A program made the position numbers and the translations under genes. The notes under the pieces were generated by a model that had not been told where the DNA came from, made no database searches, and was given only the letters and a program-made list of their open reading frames with translations. Below are positions 15,045 through 28,439 of a DNA stretch of 64,000 nt, piece by piece (within the stretch, counting starts at the first letter, position 1; each line of letters starts with the position of its first letter). The stretch is from contig NC_135179.1 of assembly GCF_041146795.1 (NCBI RefSeq), forward strand, positions 27,391,047 through 27,455,046. Direction: 5' to 3'. The DNA comes from Maylandia zebra. Lineage: Eukaryota; Chordata; Actinopteri; Cichliformes; Cichlidae.

Positions 15045-18000
15045 ATGGCATGTTCTCCGTTTCATTCTGACCATCGTATAGTATAGCCCCTCAGCCTTCT
15101 AACCTGTGATATTTAGAGAGTATGCTAAGATAGGCAAAGGCATTAGATAAGCCTTTGATTTGCTGTGGTGGAAGGTAGACATTAATGCAAGGAAATGGGT
15201 ACCCCGGAGCAGCGCTTTAGTAGTACAAGAATCACTAATAGCTCTGGACATTGAATGCAGCCTGTGCCTGCAGCTAAATAAGTCGGATCTTCATAGTCAG
15301 CAAGCTAAAATCCACAGAGCTTCTGTTGTGTTTTGCCGCTGTTCAACAATTTGCTCAGGTGTAAAGTGTAGTCATTAAATTATATGCCTAACAGTGCTGT
15401 AAATCTTTTACGAAGGATACTGTATCCATTGCGGATCCTTTTCCTATTTTCTCCCTTTCCTGAATCATGCACATCATGCGGTCTTCCAAGAAACAGCTTG
15501 TCGTCCTATGCACAACAGACAGACACGGGTCATGTTTCTTTCATTGATTGGGCTTTAAACAGCAGCCAAAGCTACAGCTCCGCCGGGATCTGATATTCAT
15601 GTGATCTCCTTGCTCTGTCTGCTGGAATAAGCACTACAACTCTCCCGAGGCAAACAAGTCATTGATGCTATGCTGGATCTATATCCAGAACGGAGCAGGG
15701 GTGGGGGTGTGAAGCTGTGGGCTATATAGAAATATGCTGAATATTTATATTAGTAGTGTAGTTCGTGGGCCATCTGGGGTTTTAAATTATAATTAGGCAG
15801 GAAAATTCTGTGTATAGCCAAGTTTGGTTTGATGACAAAGTGCTAAATAAAAATCAGCCCTAGCTCATCTCGCTCAGGGACTTTTCTCGCTTCTGCTCGC
15901 CAGGGGGCACTTGGACCCCAGAGTAACTGACGGAGGACCCGGTGGAAGGAAATGTGTCTGGACATGATCTCTTTAGGATCTAGTCTCTCGGCACACACGC
16001 AGGTGACAGTCACCCCGTGACCCTGGCCGACGCCTGTCTGCTTGGGTATGTATCACCCAGCCGCTCATCTGAGAGATAACGAACTGTCCTACAGCACAAG
16101 CAGCCTGGCACACACAAACACAAGCGCGCACATAAGCAATCATTCCCAAGGTGTTACACTGGCGCAGCGCAGTGTTTCCATTAGACAGGTGGGCAAGAAG
16201 GACAAAAGGGCATGCTTTGCTCGCAATGTGAGTGCATACTGAACAAAGTCCTTTTATACCCTTTATTTGTTTGAGGCAAAGTTTACTTAGTGTGCTTGCT
16301 GGGAGCTGCATAGTGCATCTGTAGCTGTCAAATTCTCAGACCCCGAAGCAGAGGAGGTTGTTTAAGGAAAAGATTTTCTTTTTTTTCATGTTTTTTCAAC
16401 AAATGTAAAAATGTGACTCTTACATCGAGTCCTGTAAGAATGAGCTTACAATATTTTTAAGCTGTGAGTGCACATTTTTTGTGTAGGAGAATCCAGTTTT
16501 CATCTTGTCTATATCATGGGGCGTGTAGATGTTAGGAAAATTAGAAAATAGTATTGACGTGTCAAATTTATCATTTTTGATCATTCTTACTGTAGAAATG
16601 GTAGAAACCACCACTGACCTGCTAGCATTCATTATGTTAACCTTGAACAGAATATATTATCCTTGAGCCCTTTACCACTGGCTTGAGTATGATGATTACC
16701 TGGTACTCATCTTTGTGCAGCATATTAACCACATAAAATATGATCACAGGCAAAATTATACCCCAAAAAGGTGTATGGAGCACTCGGCTTCAGCCATGTT
16801 GGTTTTTTGAAAGCAAATATGGTAAGTGAGATGAAAATTTTAGATAAGTAAATATACATATGTATATAAATGAACAACATAAACACGAATAAGCTCTACT
16901 ATATGTGTTATAAGAAACCGGCAACTCATTAAATGCTTACATGCTGAAAGTTAAACTAAAGCTAAGCTAAAAACTCAAACAAGCTGTGGAAACACATTTT
17001 ACTTAACTAAAATAAAAATAAAAATTTGACTAACGGTTAAAAGAACATATACTCTCAAAGACAAATACTCTCTATATAATAATAACATGAACATAGAAAA
17101 CTATAATAACTGTTACTGAGGTATTAAATCATGTTAAGAGCATGATACTTGTGTCACAGCCAATCGGATGCTAGTATTTTAGCATGAAAATATTTCCTAA
17201 TTAGCACTAAACACAAACTACAGCTGAGAATTTGAAAAGCTCAAAGTTTGAAACGAGCGTTGCAGTAGATAAAAGGTTAGCCAATCATGAAAGCTGCAGC
17301 AGCTCACTCTGAGGGAAATTAAACATCTGTGCCAAATGTCAGGGTGAGCTATGCTAAGAAATTTACCTTTAACAAGCTGCGATGCAACTCTTGGTTTTTA
17401 TCAGCTAAACCGAAGTCGGCATTATCTTTGTGGCTCTAACCCACGCTGACAGGGGCGTCAGCGCGGCAACCATCTGGATGCAAAGTCCACCACTTAAATC
17501 TGAAGCCTGAAACAATTGAGCTGGAGCTCTGTTATTAAAAACGGCACTGTGCTGTGGAGCAAGTAATCGCCTCGATGAGCCACTTTGAGCATTACCTTTT
17601 CTGTTATACAGAAACACACAGGTTTTTTGGCGGACGCCGACATAGTGCAAGTCATTTAAAACTCTGACACTAACAAGTTTCTTTAAGTAATGGCTACTAT
17701 TGAGTGAGTCACTTATCACTGCATGTCTTTGATATCTGCCAACCTCGGGCGTAATTAAAGGTTTGAGGGTTGGTCTGGGGCAATCTGCTGTAGATGTTTT
17801 GGCTGGTCTTGTCATCCTAGAAGCCTCTAATGATCTGTCTGGGATTGTGATTGATGAAGCACTTAGCATCAAATCAAAGCACAAGGAACGCTTGTAGCTT
17901 GCTAAGCTGTTTGCAAACTAGCAGCCGCTGTATTTGCTTGATAAAAGTCTATTACAGAGGTGTCCTTGATGTGAATTAATGACCTCCATGTTTACATTAG

Positions 18001-18750
18001 AAGCAGAACCTAATGCACATTAGGAGTTGATTGACATGGCTCAGCAGATATGCACAAGCTACAAACAGCATGGGTCAGTAAATCTGGCTGCAGCTCAGTA
18101 ACAAGCAGAGTTGGTTTCTTCTTTTTTTTAACTTTTGAACACTGTGCCATTTGAAGTATCTCTAGAAATAATTAAATGCACACTGAATGGTTTACAGTCT
18201 TAATGATATTACAGCGTTCTTATAGGACTTCAAAAATAACCCCGCTGCCAGTTGAATGAGCTCCATTGCTCTTATTTCTCTATTAAATTTACAGCTCTTT
18301 CCCACAGCTGTGCGCATAGGTGTGACCATCTGGATGATCCCTCTGAAATCTTATCACAGCGAAGCTATTTCGAAAACATCAAGGTACGGAGCTCTTTCGC
18401 AGGATGAAAGAAACCCTCTACTATATTCAACTGTTCATGCAAAGACATAACCCAACATCAAAAAAAGGTGTTTTCACTCCTATATTGCTGGCTCAAATGC
18501 AAAAAACCTGTGGGGAATGACGAACACTGTGCATCCAACATTGCCGTACATAAAATCAACCCACTAAAGCCTTTTTACATCTTCTTAGATCAGGAAAAGA
18601 ACAATGAACATAAATCTAATGAGATCAGGGAGCCAGCATGTTTCCCAAAATACCGCAAACACAAAAGGCTCAGAAACAGAAGAACTGTGCAGAAAAATGC
18701 ATTTTTTCACACATATTTTAAAGGTTTCTTGTGTTTTTTATCCCCATAAA

Positions 18751-18798
<48 letters not shown>

Positions 18799-21700
18799 AC
18801 ACACACACACCTTGTGATTACTTATTCATTTGTTTGTTGATTTGTTTTTCATTGCCTCGGGTGCAGAGGGCATGTGTTTGATGTGCTCCCATGGCAGTCT
18901 TTACTAAAGGGGAAGGAAGGTTTCTGCTGCATACAGGTCAAAGGGAGGAGAAGGAGACATGTCTGCTTATTTGCAGCTGGATTTTAAAAGCCTCTGATTA
19001 ATCCTTTGAGGCGATAGAATGAAAAGGATACTAAAAAAAAAAACAACTTAAGTGTGTTCAGGTCTAAGAGTGCACATCGCATTGTAAATACTGCCAGTGC
19101 AAGCGCGTGAGGTGGCAAGAGAAGCACACATGCCAAGTCCGCACACACCGATGTTCCTTCCAGTGTTGTGAAAGTTGACCTCTTCCTGGTTTGGAGGAGA
19201 CAGATGAGTCACTGGTGCAATGTTTCACTGTTACTCTTGACTGGCATTCTTTTGCACCAGATTTTTTCCAGCTTTGCCATTAAAACAGTCTCTGTTCATG
19301 TGAATCAGGTCCCATACACCCTCAACATAGTTAAACATACTCAGGTAGCTTACTAGTTAGTTACACCAATAGCTTTAGGTTATGGAGTCAGATATAAACA
19401 GATATTTCTGTCGCATTGATGTACGACAGAAAGTGATCGGTACAACTAACCCACTGTGGCATCAAATTAAAATTCTGTTCAATGTGTAGGCTGACATATA
19501 ACGACAACAGATCTGCATCATTATATTCCTGCGAGAAAAGAAGACTTCTGCCAGCACTGCTAACCTGCCAGAACAGTGTCTCCTTACTCTTTGAGCCCTG
19601 GTAGCGTTCCTGCTACATTTATGTAACATTACATTTCTAAGAGTATCCCTACCTTCTTCCATATATTATTGCTGGAGGTACCGTTCGTACTTGTTGCTGC
19701 AGCTAATAGCAACACATCTGCAAGCATAAAGAAGAAGCAGTGTGAAGTGTTATGAGTTTGTGTCCTTTTTGCATAGGCATTTGTCTACACAAAGAGGTAT
19801 GCAACAATGCAAACACGCTGGGTACTTGGAGGACTACAGCTTGATGTGGACGGCTATGCGTAGGTTGAATGTTGATTGTTCGAAAAGTGAGCTGGTGTCG
19901 TGACACAAAGTAACACTCATAAAAAGTGATTTCCAATGTTTATGTGTTTTCTTTGGCAATATCTTTGCTAATATCGATAAATAAGCAGTACTCAACAGGA
20001 TTTTAGATAAAGGGGTTTTATCTCAAATCAAGAGATGCCCTGTTTCTCAAGTATTTTGGTCTTTTTGGCCACTTATCTTGATAAAACTGTAGTTAACACG
20101 TTTTACCTGGATAAACAAAGGAGATATAAGTCATGACTTGATATCACTCATTAGAGATATGTTCAAATTCAGGCAATCTTGTAACTACTACTAGAAATCT
20201 CTTTTTGGCACAACACCGTAACATAGAAGAGAGCAACAGCAAAGCTTACCATTAACGGGAGAAGCACAAAGAAATATCAGTGATTTAAAAGAAGAAAGTA
20301 ACAAAAATACTACATGGCAACAACAGTCTTTTCCGATGGCTGGAGCACAAGCGAGAGTTGCCCATAAACCAGCTATTTGTGAGACTGCCCCCTGGTGACC
20401 GCTAACAGCTACAACATCTAGACGATGGTCTGCAAAGCCGTCCGTGGGACCTTCACAGAGCCATGAGTTAGAATTTATTATTAGAATATTGTATGAGCTA
20501 TATTAGTTTTGTCTCTGTATACATAATAAACCAGTTTAATCTAGAAAAAGCCCAAGTATGTTTCACTAATGTTTTATGTTCTCAGTATTTAAATTTGCTA
20601 ATGCCAGTAATGACAAATGAGATTAAAAAAACAAAAACAGGAAATGGAGCAACAGAGTGATAAACAGGTAGGAATCTTTCCCAACTGCATGTAACATATC
20701 AACTGTGACCGAGTCGTGTCACATGTCTAGTTTTTAGCATTTTTAGCATCCAAAGTATTTTATGCTGAATTCATTCAATTTGATACCTAACTGGCCTCTT
20801 TAGTCTAGCGATGGGTGTTGCAGTATGCATTATAGCCTATAGCCATGCAGGATGGACACAAAAATAAAGCTGTAATATAAACATAAAGTTATTTTATCAT
20901 TCAGGAGAAGTAAGTATTATATAGAGAGATAGAGTAGAAAAAACTCCATAAAGCTGTAAACAAACTCCCTTAACATTGTATTTTCAGTTTTCTAGCTAAC
21001 TTAATAAGACAGAGTCTCTTTTAGTGTCACTTCACACTCAGCGCTCCGTTTCTCCATACGTCTGACTGCTGATGCAGCGTATAGACTGTGCGTCTGTTCT
21101 TGAGGCTCCAGTCACTTTCCTCCCTCAGCCTCTTTTATCCCTCAATCCTCCCCAGAAGCTCTTGTCTATTCAAATCAAGGGCTGGCGGAACAGTGCCAGA
21201 AGGCATTTCACTCTGGAATATGACATCTACTCTCCTTTGGGTGTACAGTAGAACCCCGAGTCCCCGCTCTGATTCCACCGCAGCCAAACAACAACAACAG
21301 TTGGAGTGCAAAGGCACGGCAGCGAGCATCACATTTCACTGCTGGCTCACAGCACCCGGGGCCCGCAGGAGCCAAGTGTCACACAATTGCTATTTCTAGC
21401 CATCCTGCTTTAGTGGGCAAGAGGGACCCACTAAAACAGCAAGGTCTCCCGAGTTCCCTTGAAGTCTGTCAGTCTTTTTTTTTTTGACTCCCTTTTTTTG
21501 GTCAGCTGGGATTCCAGCTAACGTTAGATGCTCAGCGGCTCTCTCGTTCATTCATCTTCTTCCTCTGTTCTTTTGGTTGCCTGGCTGTGGCACTTCAGGG
21601 GGGAAGGTGACATTTTGACATTTTTCAATGTCGCACCTCATCACTGTCTGAGTCTTATTGTTTCAAGCTCTCCTTGAGCCCCCTTAAAGGGTGTGCGAGA

Positions 21701-23108
21701 GTATTATTTTTAGAACATTAATTTGTGTTGTACAAATTAAGTATGCTTCGCAAGTGACTCGGGCACCTTCCTATTGCTAATTCATATCAAAGAAGCCCCT
21801 GTGTGGTGCTCCATTTGCAGGCGAGTGCAGAGATGTGAAGATAAAGAGTGTTCAAAGGCATAGCACAGACTTGAGAGGAAACCATATAAAGTGAACAGCC
21901 TACCCCTTGGGGCGGTTGCTAATCCAGCAGCCTTGTGGCAGCTCAAACAGGTAAATAAGCCAAATGGAAGGAGAGGGAAGCTAAAAGGATATAATCAACC
22001 TTATTTTCACTACTTGAGAATGATTCCCAAAATTATTTTTATTTATAAAGCTGGCATCAAACCTAGCAGCACTTGCTAAACATCTGAGGGACACAGAGGT
22101 GCAACGCTTTCAGCTAATTTATCATTAGTGTGTTTCCATTATGATACTTTTGTTCTACCGGTTAATCTGGCTGCATTTAAAAAAGAAAAAAAACATATAA
22201 ACAATTCAAAATGACATGTAACTCCAGCATAATTAAAGCAATAAACGGTCATTCAAATGTAGTTTGAAGTTTCTACTTAATGGAACCTCCAGCAGGCACA
22301 ATACTTAGCCTTCTCTTATCAGACAACACCACAAAGTGGAGCTACAGCAGGGACGAAACTTCCGTCGCTCCTCTGCGGCTGGGGCACATTTATGATATTC
22401 AAAATTGCTGTTCATTTTGGCGACTGGTGTGAAATCTTCTCTTCCTGCTGTGCAATATAAAACTGTCTCCTCGAAAGCAGCGAGCGAGTGATCTACAGAC
22501 GGTTGGATTGGCAAATGTTTGAGCTTTCGCCTCTCGGGTGCCTTTGGCGTCACTCGGTATCAGAGCAGCCACATACTGCGTCCAGTTAGCTGGTGCTGGT
22601 CGGATTTCTGGCTTGTTAGAATTTTGAACATTTGTTTTTCTTTGTTTGTTTTTTTTATCTGCTGATTCTTTTTGGTGACACCAAACTAACAGAAAAGCTG
22701 CTATTGTTTTGTTTCTTATGCATCTTTTAAAAACTGGCTGAAATCAAATTAAATACATCAGAAAATACGCTTTAGTGTAGCATTGTTTGGTATGAGCAAG
22801 AAGTTACACTGGCAAATGGTTCATTTTAGATTAAGAGAAAAACTTCAAGTTAAGAAGCTAAACTTTTTAGCCTTGTTTCTAATATGTAGCCGCTTTATTA
22901 GAAAAAAAAATACATTTGTGGTCAGTCAAAGATACTTTTTGAGGAAAAATAAATCTTTTATGTAGTCACAACATTACTTGATAACAGATGTTTGTAGCAT
23001 TGTTTTTTTTTTATGTATCTTTCATATTAATTTAGAAGATAAACATATAGTGGATACATATTAAGATATATTTAAAACCGTATTTCAAACCAGTAGTCTC
23101 TGCCATAC
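15045..23108. other. Intergenic region, no gene recognised
   Basis: About 8 kb with no recognisable coding exon. The longest open frame (17405-17884, - strand, 159 aa) shows no domain, no splice signals and no similarity I know. A poly-C/(AC)n tract at 18752-18811 is listed separately. The rest looks like ordinary AT-rich intergenic DNA. Regulatory elements may be present but cannot be singled out. Confidence 0.5.
18752..18811. repeat. Poly-C run of 33 followed by (AC)n
   Basis: An uninterrupted run of 33 C (18752-18784) is joined directly to about 13 AC repeats. Such a homopolymer could form an i-motif, and a G-quadruplex on the other strand, and its length is also a common site of assembly error. 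Confidence 0.95.
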
Positions 23109-24012
23109 ACAGTCATGTGAAAACAAAAGTTTTCATAAGATTTATACAGATCACGTGAAAAACTAAATACACCCTTACAATTTCCATACATATTAAGAGG
23201 GTAAGTAGCAGCCAATCACTGCTAATCAAATGCACTTGGTTGATTAATCATCAACAAGTGTAAACACTTTTAAAAAAGCGTTTGCAGTTTGCTGGTCTGG
23301 AGCATTCCTGTGTTACATAATCTCCTGGTTTTCCCAGGAGTCATCCCGGCAAATTCACCCCTGAAATCAGACTGCAATGCTCAGAGAACCTGCAGAAAAC
23401 CTGCATCTCACTCTGCAGGCCTCAGCTAGCACGTTAAAGTTTATGACAGCATGATTAGAAAACAAGTATGGCTTTTTTTTGGACAACAGAAAGCCTCTTA
23501 AATGAAAATGTCAGCAAAGCTCAGGTTTCCACAGTTGAATATGAACACGCTACAAGACTTCTGGAGGAATGTCATGTGGACAGACGACACCAAAGCAAAG
23601 ATGTCTGGCCCTGGTGCACAGTGCCATTTTCGGTGAAAACCAAACACAGCATATCAGCATAAACACCTCATAATATTTGTCAAGCGCAGACATGGAGGGG
23701 AGATGATTTAGGCTGGGTGCAGCCACAGGACCCCGGCACCCTGCATGTGCATATATTTGTATACCAAAATATTCTAGAGATAAATGTTGGGTCATTCGGT
23801 CATGGTAACAGCAAAACAATCCAAAGCACGGCAGTAAATCTGCAAAGGAATGGCTGAAAAAGAGAAGAATCAAGAATGCCCACAAACACCAATGCACTGA
23901 GGTCACACTGTAAAGCAATGGGCCAAATTCCTCCACAACCACGTGAGACACTGATAAAGTCATTTAGAAAACGATTACATGAAGTTATTGCAAGGATGGC
24001 ATAGAGTCCCAT
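23109..24012 (+). mobile_element. Degraded Tc1-like transposon relic
   Basis: The sequence begins with a CAGTCATGTGAAAA end typical of Tc1-like inverted repeats. It keeps, in order, broken pieces of Tc1 transposase-coding DNA: a stretch around 23568-23680 (trace of the trp-asp catalytic region followed by AAAACCAAACACAGCATATCAGCA), a Gly-rich block around 23690-23720, the equivalent of the second-Asp and KHT region at about 23810-23850, and the C-terminal block ending near AAACGATTAC...GTTATTG (23970-23990). Stops, frameshifts and internal deletions prevent any full frame, and the right inverted repeat was not found. It is an old, inactive copy. The - strand frames over it are antisense shadows. 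Confidence 0.75.
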
Positions 24013-24059
24013 GGAAACACGTGACTTTATGTTGTTGTTGTCCTTGTGGTATAATAAAG

Positions 24060-27000
24060 TAGTGATCCGGCCTGGACCCGGTAAGTGAAAACCTTAGTGT
24101 GGACGTTCAAACAAATCAGTGATTGGTTGATTACCGTTCCAAATGATGGTCCTCGTACAGGTTCTCACTAGGACTTAATAACAATAGCTTGAAATAATTT
24201 ACTCCACATACACCCTAGAGGGTGTTTTCATTTCAGTCAGATGCATTATTCAGTTTGACCTCCCCTGACAGAAAGCGAGGGGTTGCCATTATCATGCATA
24301 TAACCATGTTGTTCATTTATGCTCCTCTGCACATAGCTCATTGATTCAGAAATTGGGAGCATTTTGCACACGCATACACAAAGGGTTTTAATGAGTTTCC
24401 AACCACAGCCAATAAGAGAAGTGTATATATGTGTGTGTGAGTGGTAGTTTGGAACGGAGGCGTGTAGCTGGTCAACTTGAACACAGCCTTGTTAAAAAGT
24501 CAATTAAAGAGAAACAAAAAGGAAACGAGGAGAAAGAATTGTTTCTCCTCGCAGCTGTTTTTCGATCACAAGGCGTCGAGCAGTCTTAGCGAATGGGAAG
24601 CGAGGATTATTTATAGGCAAAGCTCGGCTCTCTGTGAAGGGAAAGAAGTCTGAGTCCAAGATTATGACCTTCTTTTCTGTGGAATTCGACATAAAACCCA
24701 ATTGTTGCAACGTGCAATTTCACACTTACTCTCCAGTCTTCTCCAGTCATCATAAGAAGAAAAAAAAGTTTGTCTTGAGATTCCTAAACTGTGACAGGTT
24801 TTTACAATGAATGGCTGTGGAGATAATCGAAAACAAACACACACTTTAGATGATAAAGCTGTGTATACTACACTTTAAATTCAATCGACCAGAAGCATCC
24901 ACAGACACTTTCAGGGACAGAGCTGCTAGTAAAAAGGGCAGCTTGAACAGAGCGCTCATAAATCTGTCAAGTGTTCACCTCAGTTGGTAGATGCAAGTGA
25001 TCTGTGAGGGGAAAAGGACTTTTTATTTTTTATTTTTTTGTCCATTGTGTATTCTTCTAAATTATAATTCTAACTGTAAAGCTATCATTTATAAAGTATT
25101 TGGCAATATATTGGATGGGCTGGCCATATTTGTCTCTGTGAACATCCTGTGCAGTAAGTGGTAAATAGTGCAAAATATCCACGTCCCTTGTGACTGCACA
25201 AAAGTGAATTCATCCCAACTCTGCTACTATTTCCTGCTGCTGTCTCCACTGCCTCTTCTTTCATCCTCAGTCCTCCCAGAGTTGGGCGCTGACATGTCGA
25301 TAGAGCAGAAAAAGAGAAGCAGCTAACAGTCAGCTGTAATTGCTGGCCTGTGGATGTCCACAGGGAGACAGCTTCTCTTTAAGGGCACAGAGGGCACCGG
25401 CGAGCCCCTTTTATTTATCACACCACTGCTCAGCGCCCAGTCCTCAGTGACCACTGCTAAATTATTCTGCTTTGAAGTTGTGATTAGATGAGTCAGTCTC
25501 TGGCTTCAAATCCACTGTTAACCCGATTGTAATTAAATAGGCCACAAACAACTGTCATTAAAAAGCACGCTCTAACCTTAAAAGCCACATATATGTCTGG
25601 ATTTGAACTTTTATGAAGACAACCAAGGTCATCTCAGGACGCGTTTTACAAGAATGCATCACTTACAATCCGTTCAACAGAAAGTAGCCAAAGGTTACTC
25701 GAAATTCACTAAATCTTGCGAGATGATATCGTACTCTAATTAGCACATTCATACAGTTTATTTGTTATTGTAGTAGGAGCAGAAGTAATGAAAGAAATGT
25801 TGCCCGTAACAATAAATGTTTGACAGCACTCACTTATGAGCCATTTTAAAGCTATTACTCTGGATTCACGATGCTTCATTTGTCTCATGCACATGTTTTA
25901 TTAAACATGCAGGTGAATTAATGAGATTCTTATTTTTTGAATTCAGATAAAAATAAGATGGAATAGAATACTAATGCTAATAAAGAATTATAAACTGTGA
26001 TTTCTTTTTTCTTTTTTGGAAGCTCTTTTATTGCTATGTCAGCTGCCAAACGTTCAACTAAATATGCGGCTCACATCCTGGGAATTAGACGGAGAAAGAT
26101 GTTTGCAGTGGGAAAGCACAACCAAAAATAAAGGTGATTTTCATTGATCTAAATTATGAATGACTATCCTCTGGAAAACAAGCTGTAAAAACTGTTATGC
26201 CTTTTTCCTATCAAAGTTAATCAGGTGACTCGGCTTGTCTGATTGTAGAAACAGAGCACAGCCTGTGCGGACATCTGTCCACATTTAGGTGTTTGCAAGC
26301 ACTTCACATTAAAAAGGTTTGTTACTTGGTGGTTTATTTTGCCTGTTTCTTCCTACCGTGCATTATGCCCAAACTGCTTTTCACATGTGTGTGTTTTTAA
26401 TAAATCGATCACGTAAAAGCACTCTAATGGAGAAAACAAAAATTAGTTATTTGCCTATCTGGATGCTCTCTCCAAAGATCACCTTGGCTCACAGTAATTC
26501 AGATATGTTGCCTTTTCTAAATAGAGGAGAGGATTTTCACCAGAATTTTTATAATTAGAAAGGCCTTTTGGCATTGGGGAGCTGTGCAATTAATAAATAT
26601 GAGATAATCGATGAACTATAATTACAATCTCAGATTTTGGCCCACAATTTGAAATAATTAAACAGGATAAGCATTAACCTGAACCTTGGTGGAAAATAAC
26701 TTGAAAAAGGTTAATGGGAAAAGGTTGAGAATGAGTTTTGAAGAAGAGATATGCAAATTTGAGGTGAAATACTGAAAAAAGATAATAGAGAGCGACTTTA
26801 ATGAAATTAGTGGATTGTAGAGCTTCTAAATCTAAGCTGCCAACTTTTCCTCTGGAGTTTTTTACTCATTCCATGGACAGGTTTGATTAAATACTTGGAC
26901 AGCACAGAAACCTATATTTTCAAGTATTATACCATGAATTAACTGAATTATGTTCTAACAGCACTTTTCCTGATTGGTTTTGCTTCAGTTAAAAGTCCTC

Positions 27001-27385
27001 TAATTATTTTATGTAATCAAAACATGATTTTAGTTATTATATTTAAGGATTTCAGTCAAGCCGATAGGACAACACCTGTGAGTTTCATGGTTAGCATGGT
27101 TGAGTAAAAACTAGCCGACAAACTATACACAAAGATCTGATTGGTCCATGTCAAAGAGGTAGAACAGCAAAACCTACAACAGCTCAGTGCAGTCACTTCT
27201 CTTTTAAGATCAACCTCAAAAAATATATAAAAATTGTGAAAAAACACATACACTACTACTTATGACACCAGCAGTAGTAATGATAGTACTAGTATTTAAT
27301 CTAAATAATAACAGCCAGAGAAAAGAGTGAACAGGAATTAAAGGCAACAACTGTTCTTAGACCGCAAAACTTCCTCAGTTTGTGT
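24060..27385. other. Intergenic region, no gene recognised
   Basis: There are no coding exons, RNA genes or identifiable repeats beyond short A/T runs. Base composition is even and AT-rich. Nothing specific can be supported. Confidence 0.5.
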
Positions 27386-27389
27386 TAGT

Positions 27390-27580
27390 GCAGTGCGATG
27401 CTTTTGGTATCGATCTTATACCAAGTAAATACAGGCCCGATATCAATGCTGATACTTCAGTGAAAGCAGTGTGTCATGACATGTGACATGAGTCATGATC
27501 AATTTGCAAATTCTGAACACGTTTTAAAGACCACTAAATCAACAATAATCAGTTAGCACAATGAAAAACACATCTTTTAG

Positions 27581-27616
<36 letters not shown>

Positions 27617-27908
27617 GTTGTGGGCTGGAATCTAAATGTGCCTGTCTTTAAAGGACTTTACATCAACTTCTGTTTAAATGTTCTAAAGGTGATCACTAAA
27701 ATAGATGCGACAGTCAACACAAAAAGGTTCATGTTTGAGGTAGATTTTTTTTCATTTCCAGTAAATAAGTAAATAACAATTCAGTAGGCTATGTACTGAA
27801 CATAGAGGACAGAAACAAACTATTGATCCTTTCACACTAGTATCGATCCACCACCAATACCAGTGTTGGTATCGATACTGTCGACATTTGGATCAATCTG
27901 CCCACCTC
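27390..27908. repeat. TATCGAT-rich repeat relic, probably a DNA transposon fragment
   Basis: The two ends carry related motifs facing each other: GGTATCGATCTTATACCAAGTAAATACAG near 27408, and repeated GTATCGATCC / GGTATCGATACTG words at 27838-27880 ending in GGATCAATCTGCCCACCTCTA. I recognise this as the pattern of a widespread teleost repeat, probably hAT-derived. A 22-bp G run (27596-27617) lies within it. It directly abuts the MITE that starts at 27911. Confidence 0.5.
27596..27617. repeat. Run of 22 G
   Basis: A T-run flows into 22 consecutive G, followed by TTGTGGG. It is a strong G-quadruplex candidate and a likely length-polymorphic site. Confidence 0.95.
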
Positions 27909-27910
27909 TA

Positions 27911-28435
27911 GGCAACGTCCACACTAGCCCGGATAGATTTGAAAACGGCGTTTTCGTCTGAAAACGCTCTGCGTCCACACTAGCGCTTTCAGTCGTTTTC
28001 ACAGAGTTGTGCGTCCGCATTGAAACGGCCCAAAACGCTTACTTCCAGTCCTGCACATGCGCAAAAGTGAGTGAGAATTAAAGAATTTGAAGAAAAGCTA
28101 TCTGGAGCATGTACAAACTGATATTAATCTTTTTTAGGTCTGCCAAAATTGAGAGCAATCAAAACAACTGCTGTATAATGCCCTCTGCTATCTTATTTAA
28201 TTCGTCACATGACTGCATCACATGACTAAAATGCTCATCGTTTTAGAAAGTCTGCGTTTTCGAGTGTCCACACTGAGACGGGACAGCTCCGTTTTGAAAT
28301 GTATTCGTTTTCAAGAGCGTTTTCAAAGCGCTGCATTTTTCCTTGAGGAAAACGCCGTCTCAGTGTGGACAGGAGGCCAACACGGAGAGAAAACGATGTG
28401 TTTTCAAACGAAAACGCATTAGTGTGGTCGTAGCC
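27911..28435. mobile_element. 525-bp MITE with terminal inverted repeats and TA target duplication
   Basis: The left end GGCAACGTCCACACTA and the right end, read in reverse complement as GGCTACGACCACACTA, are inverted repeats. Each is flanked by a TA dinucleotide (27909-27910 and 28436-28437). Inverted-repeat character extends far inward, with repeated GTTTTCG/CGAAAAC, AAAACG and GTCCACACT words in both halves. There is no coding capacity. The structure fits a non-autonomous DNA transposon of a TA-duplicating family (Tc1/mariner or a similar superfamily). Confidence 0.8.
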
Positions 28436-28439
28436 TAAG

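Noticed and set aside
17405..17884. 159-aa open frame on the - strand
   Set aside because: No recognisable domain, poor start context and no splice context; a chance frame is likely.
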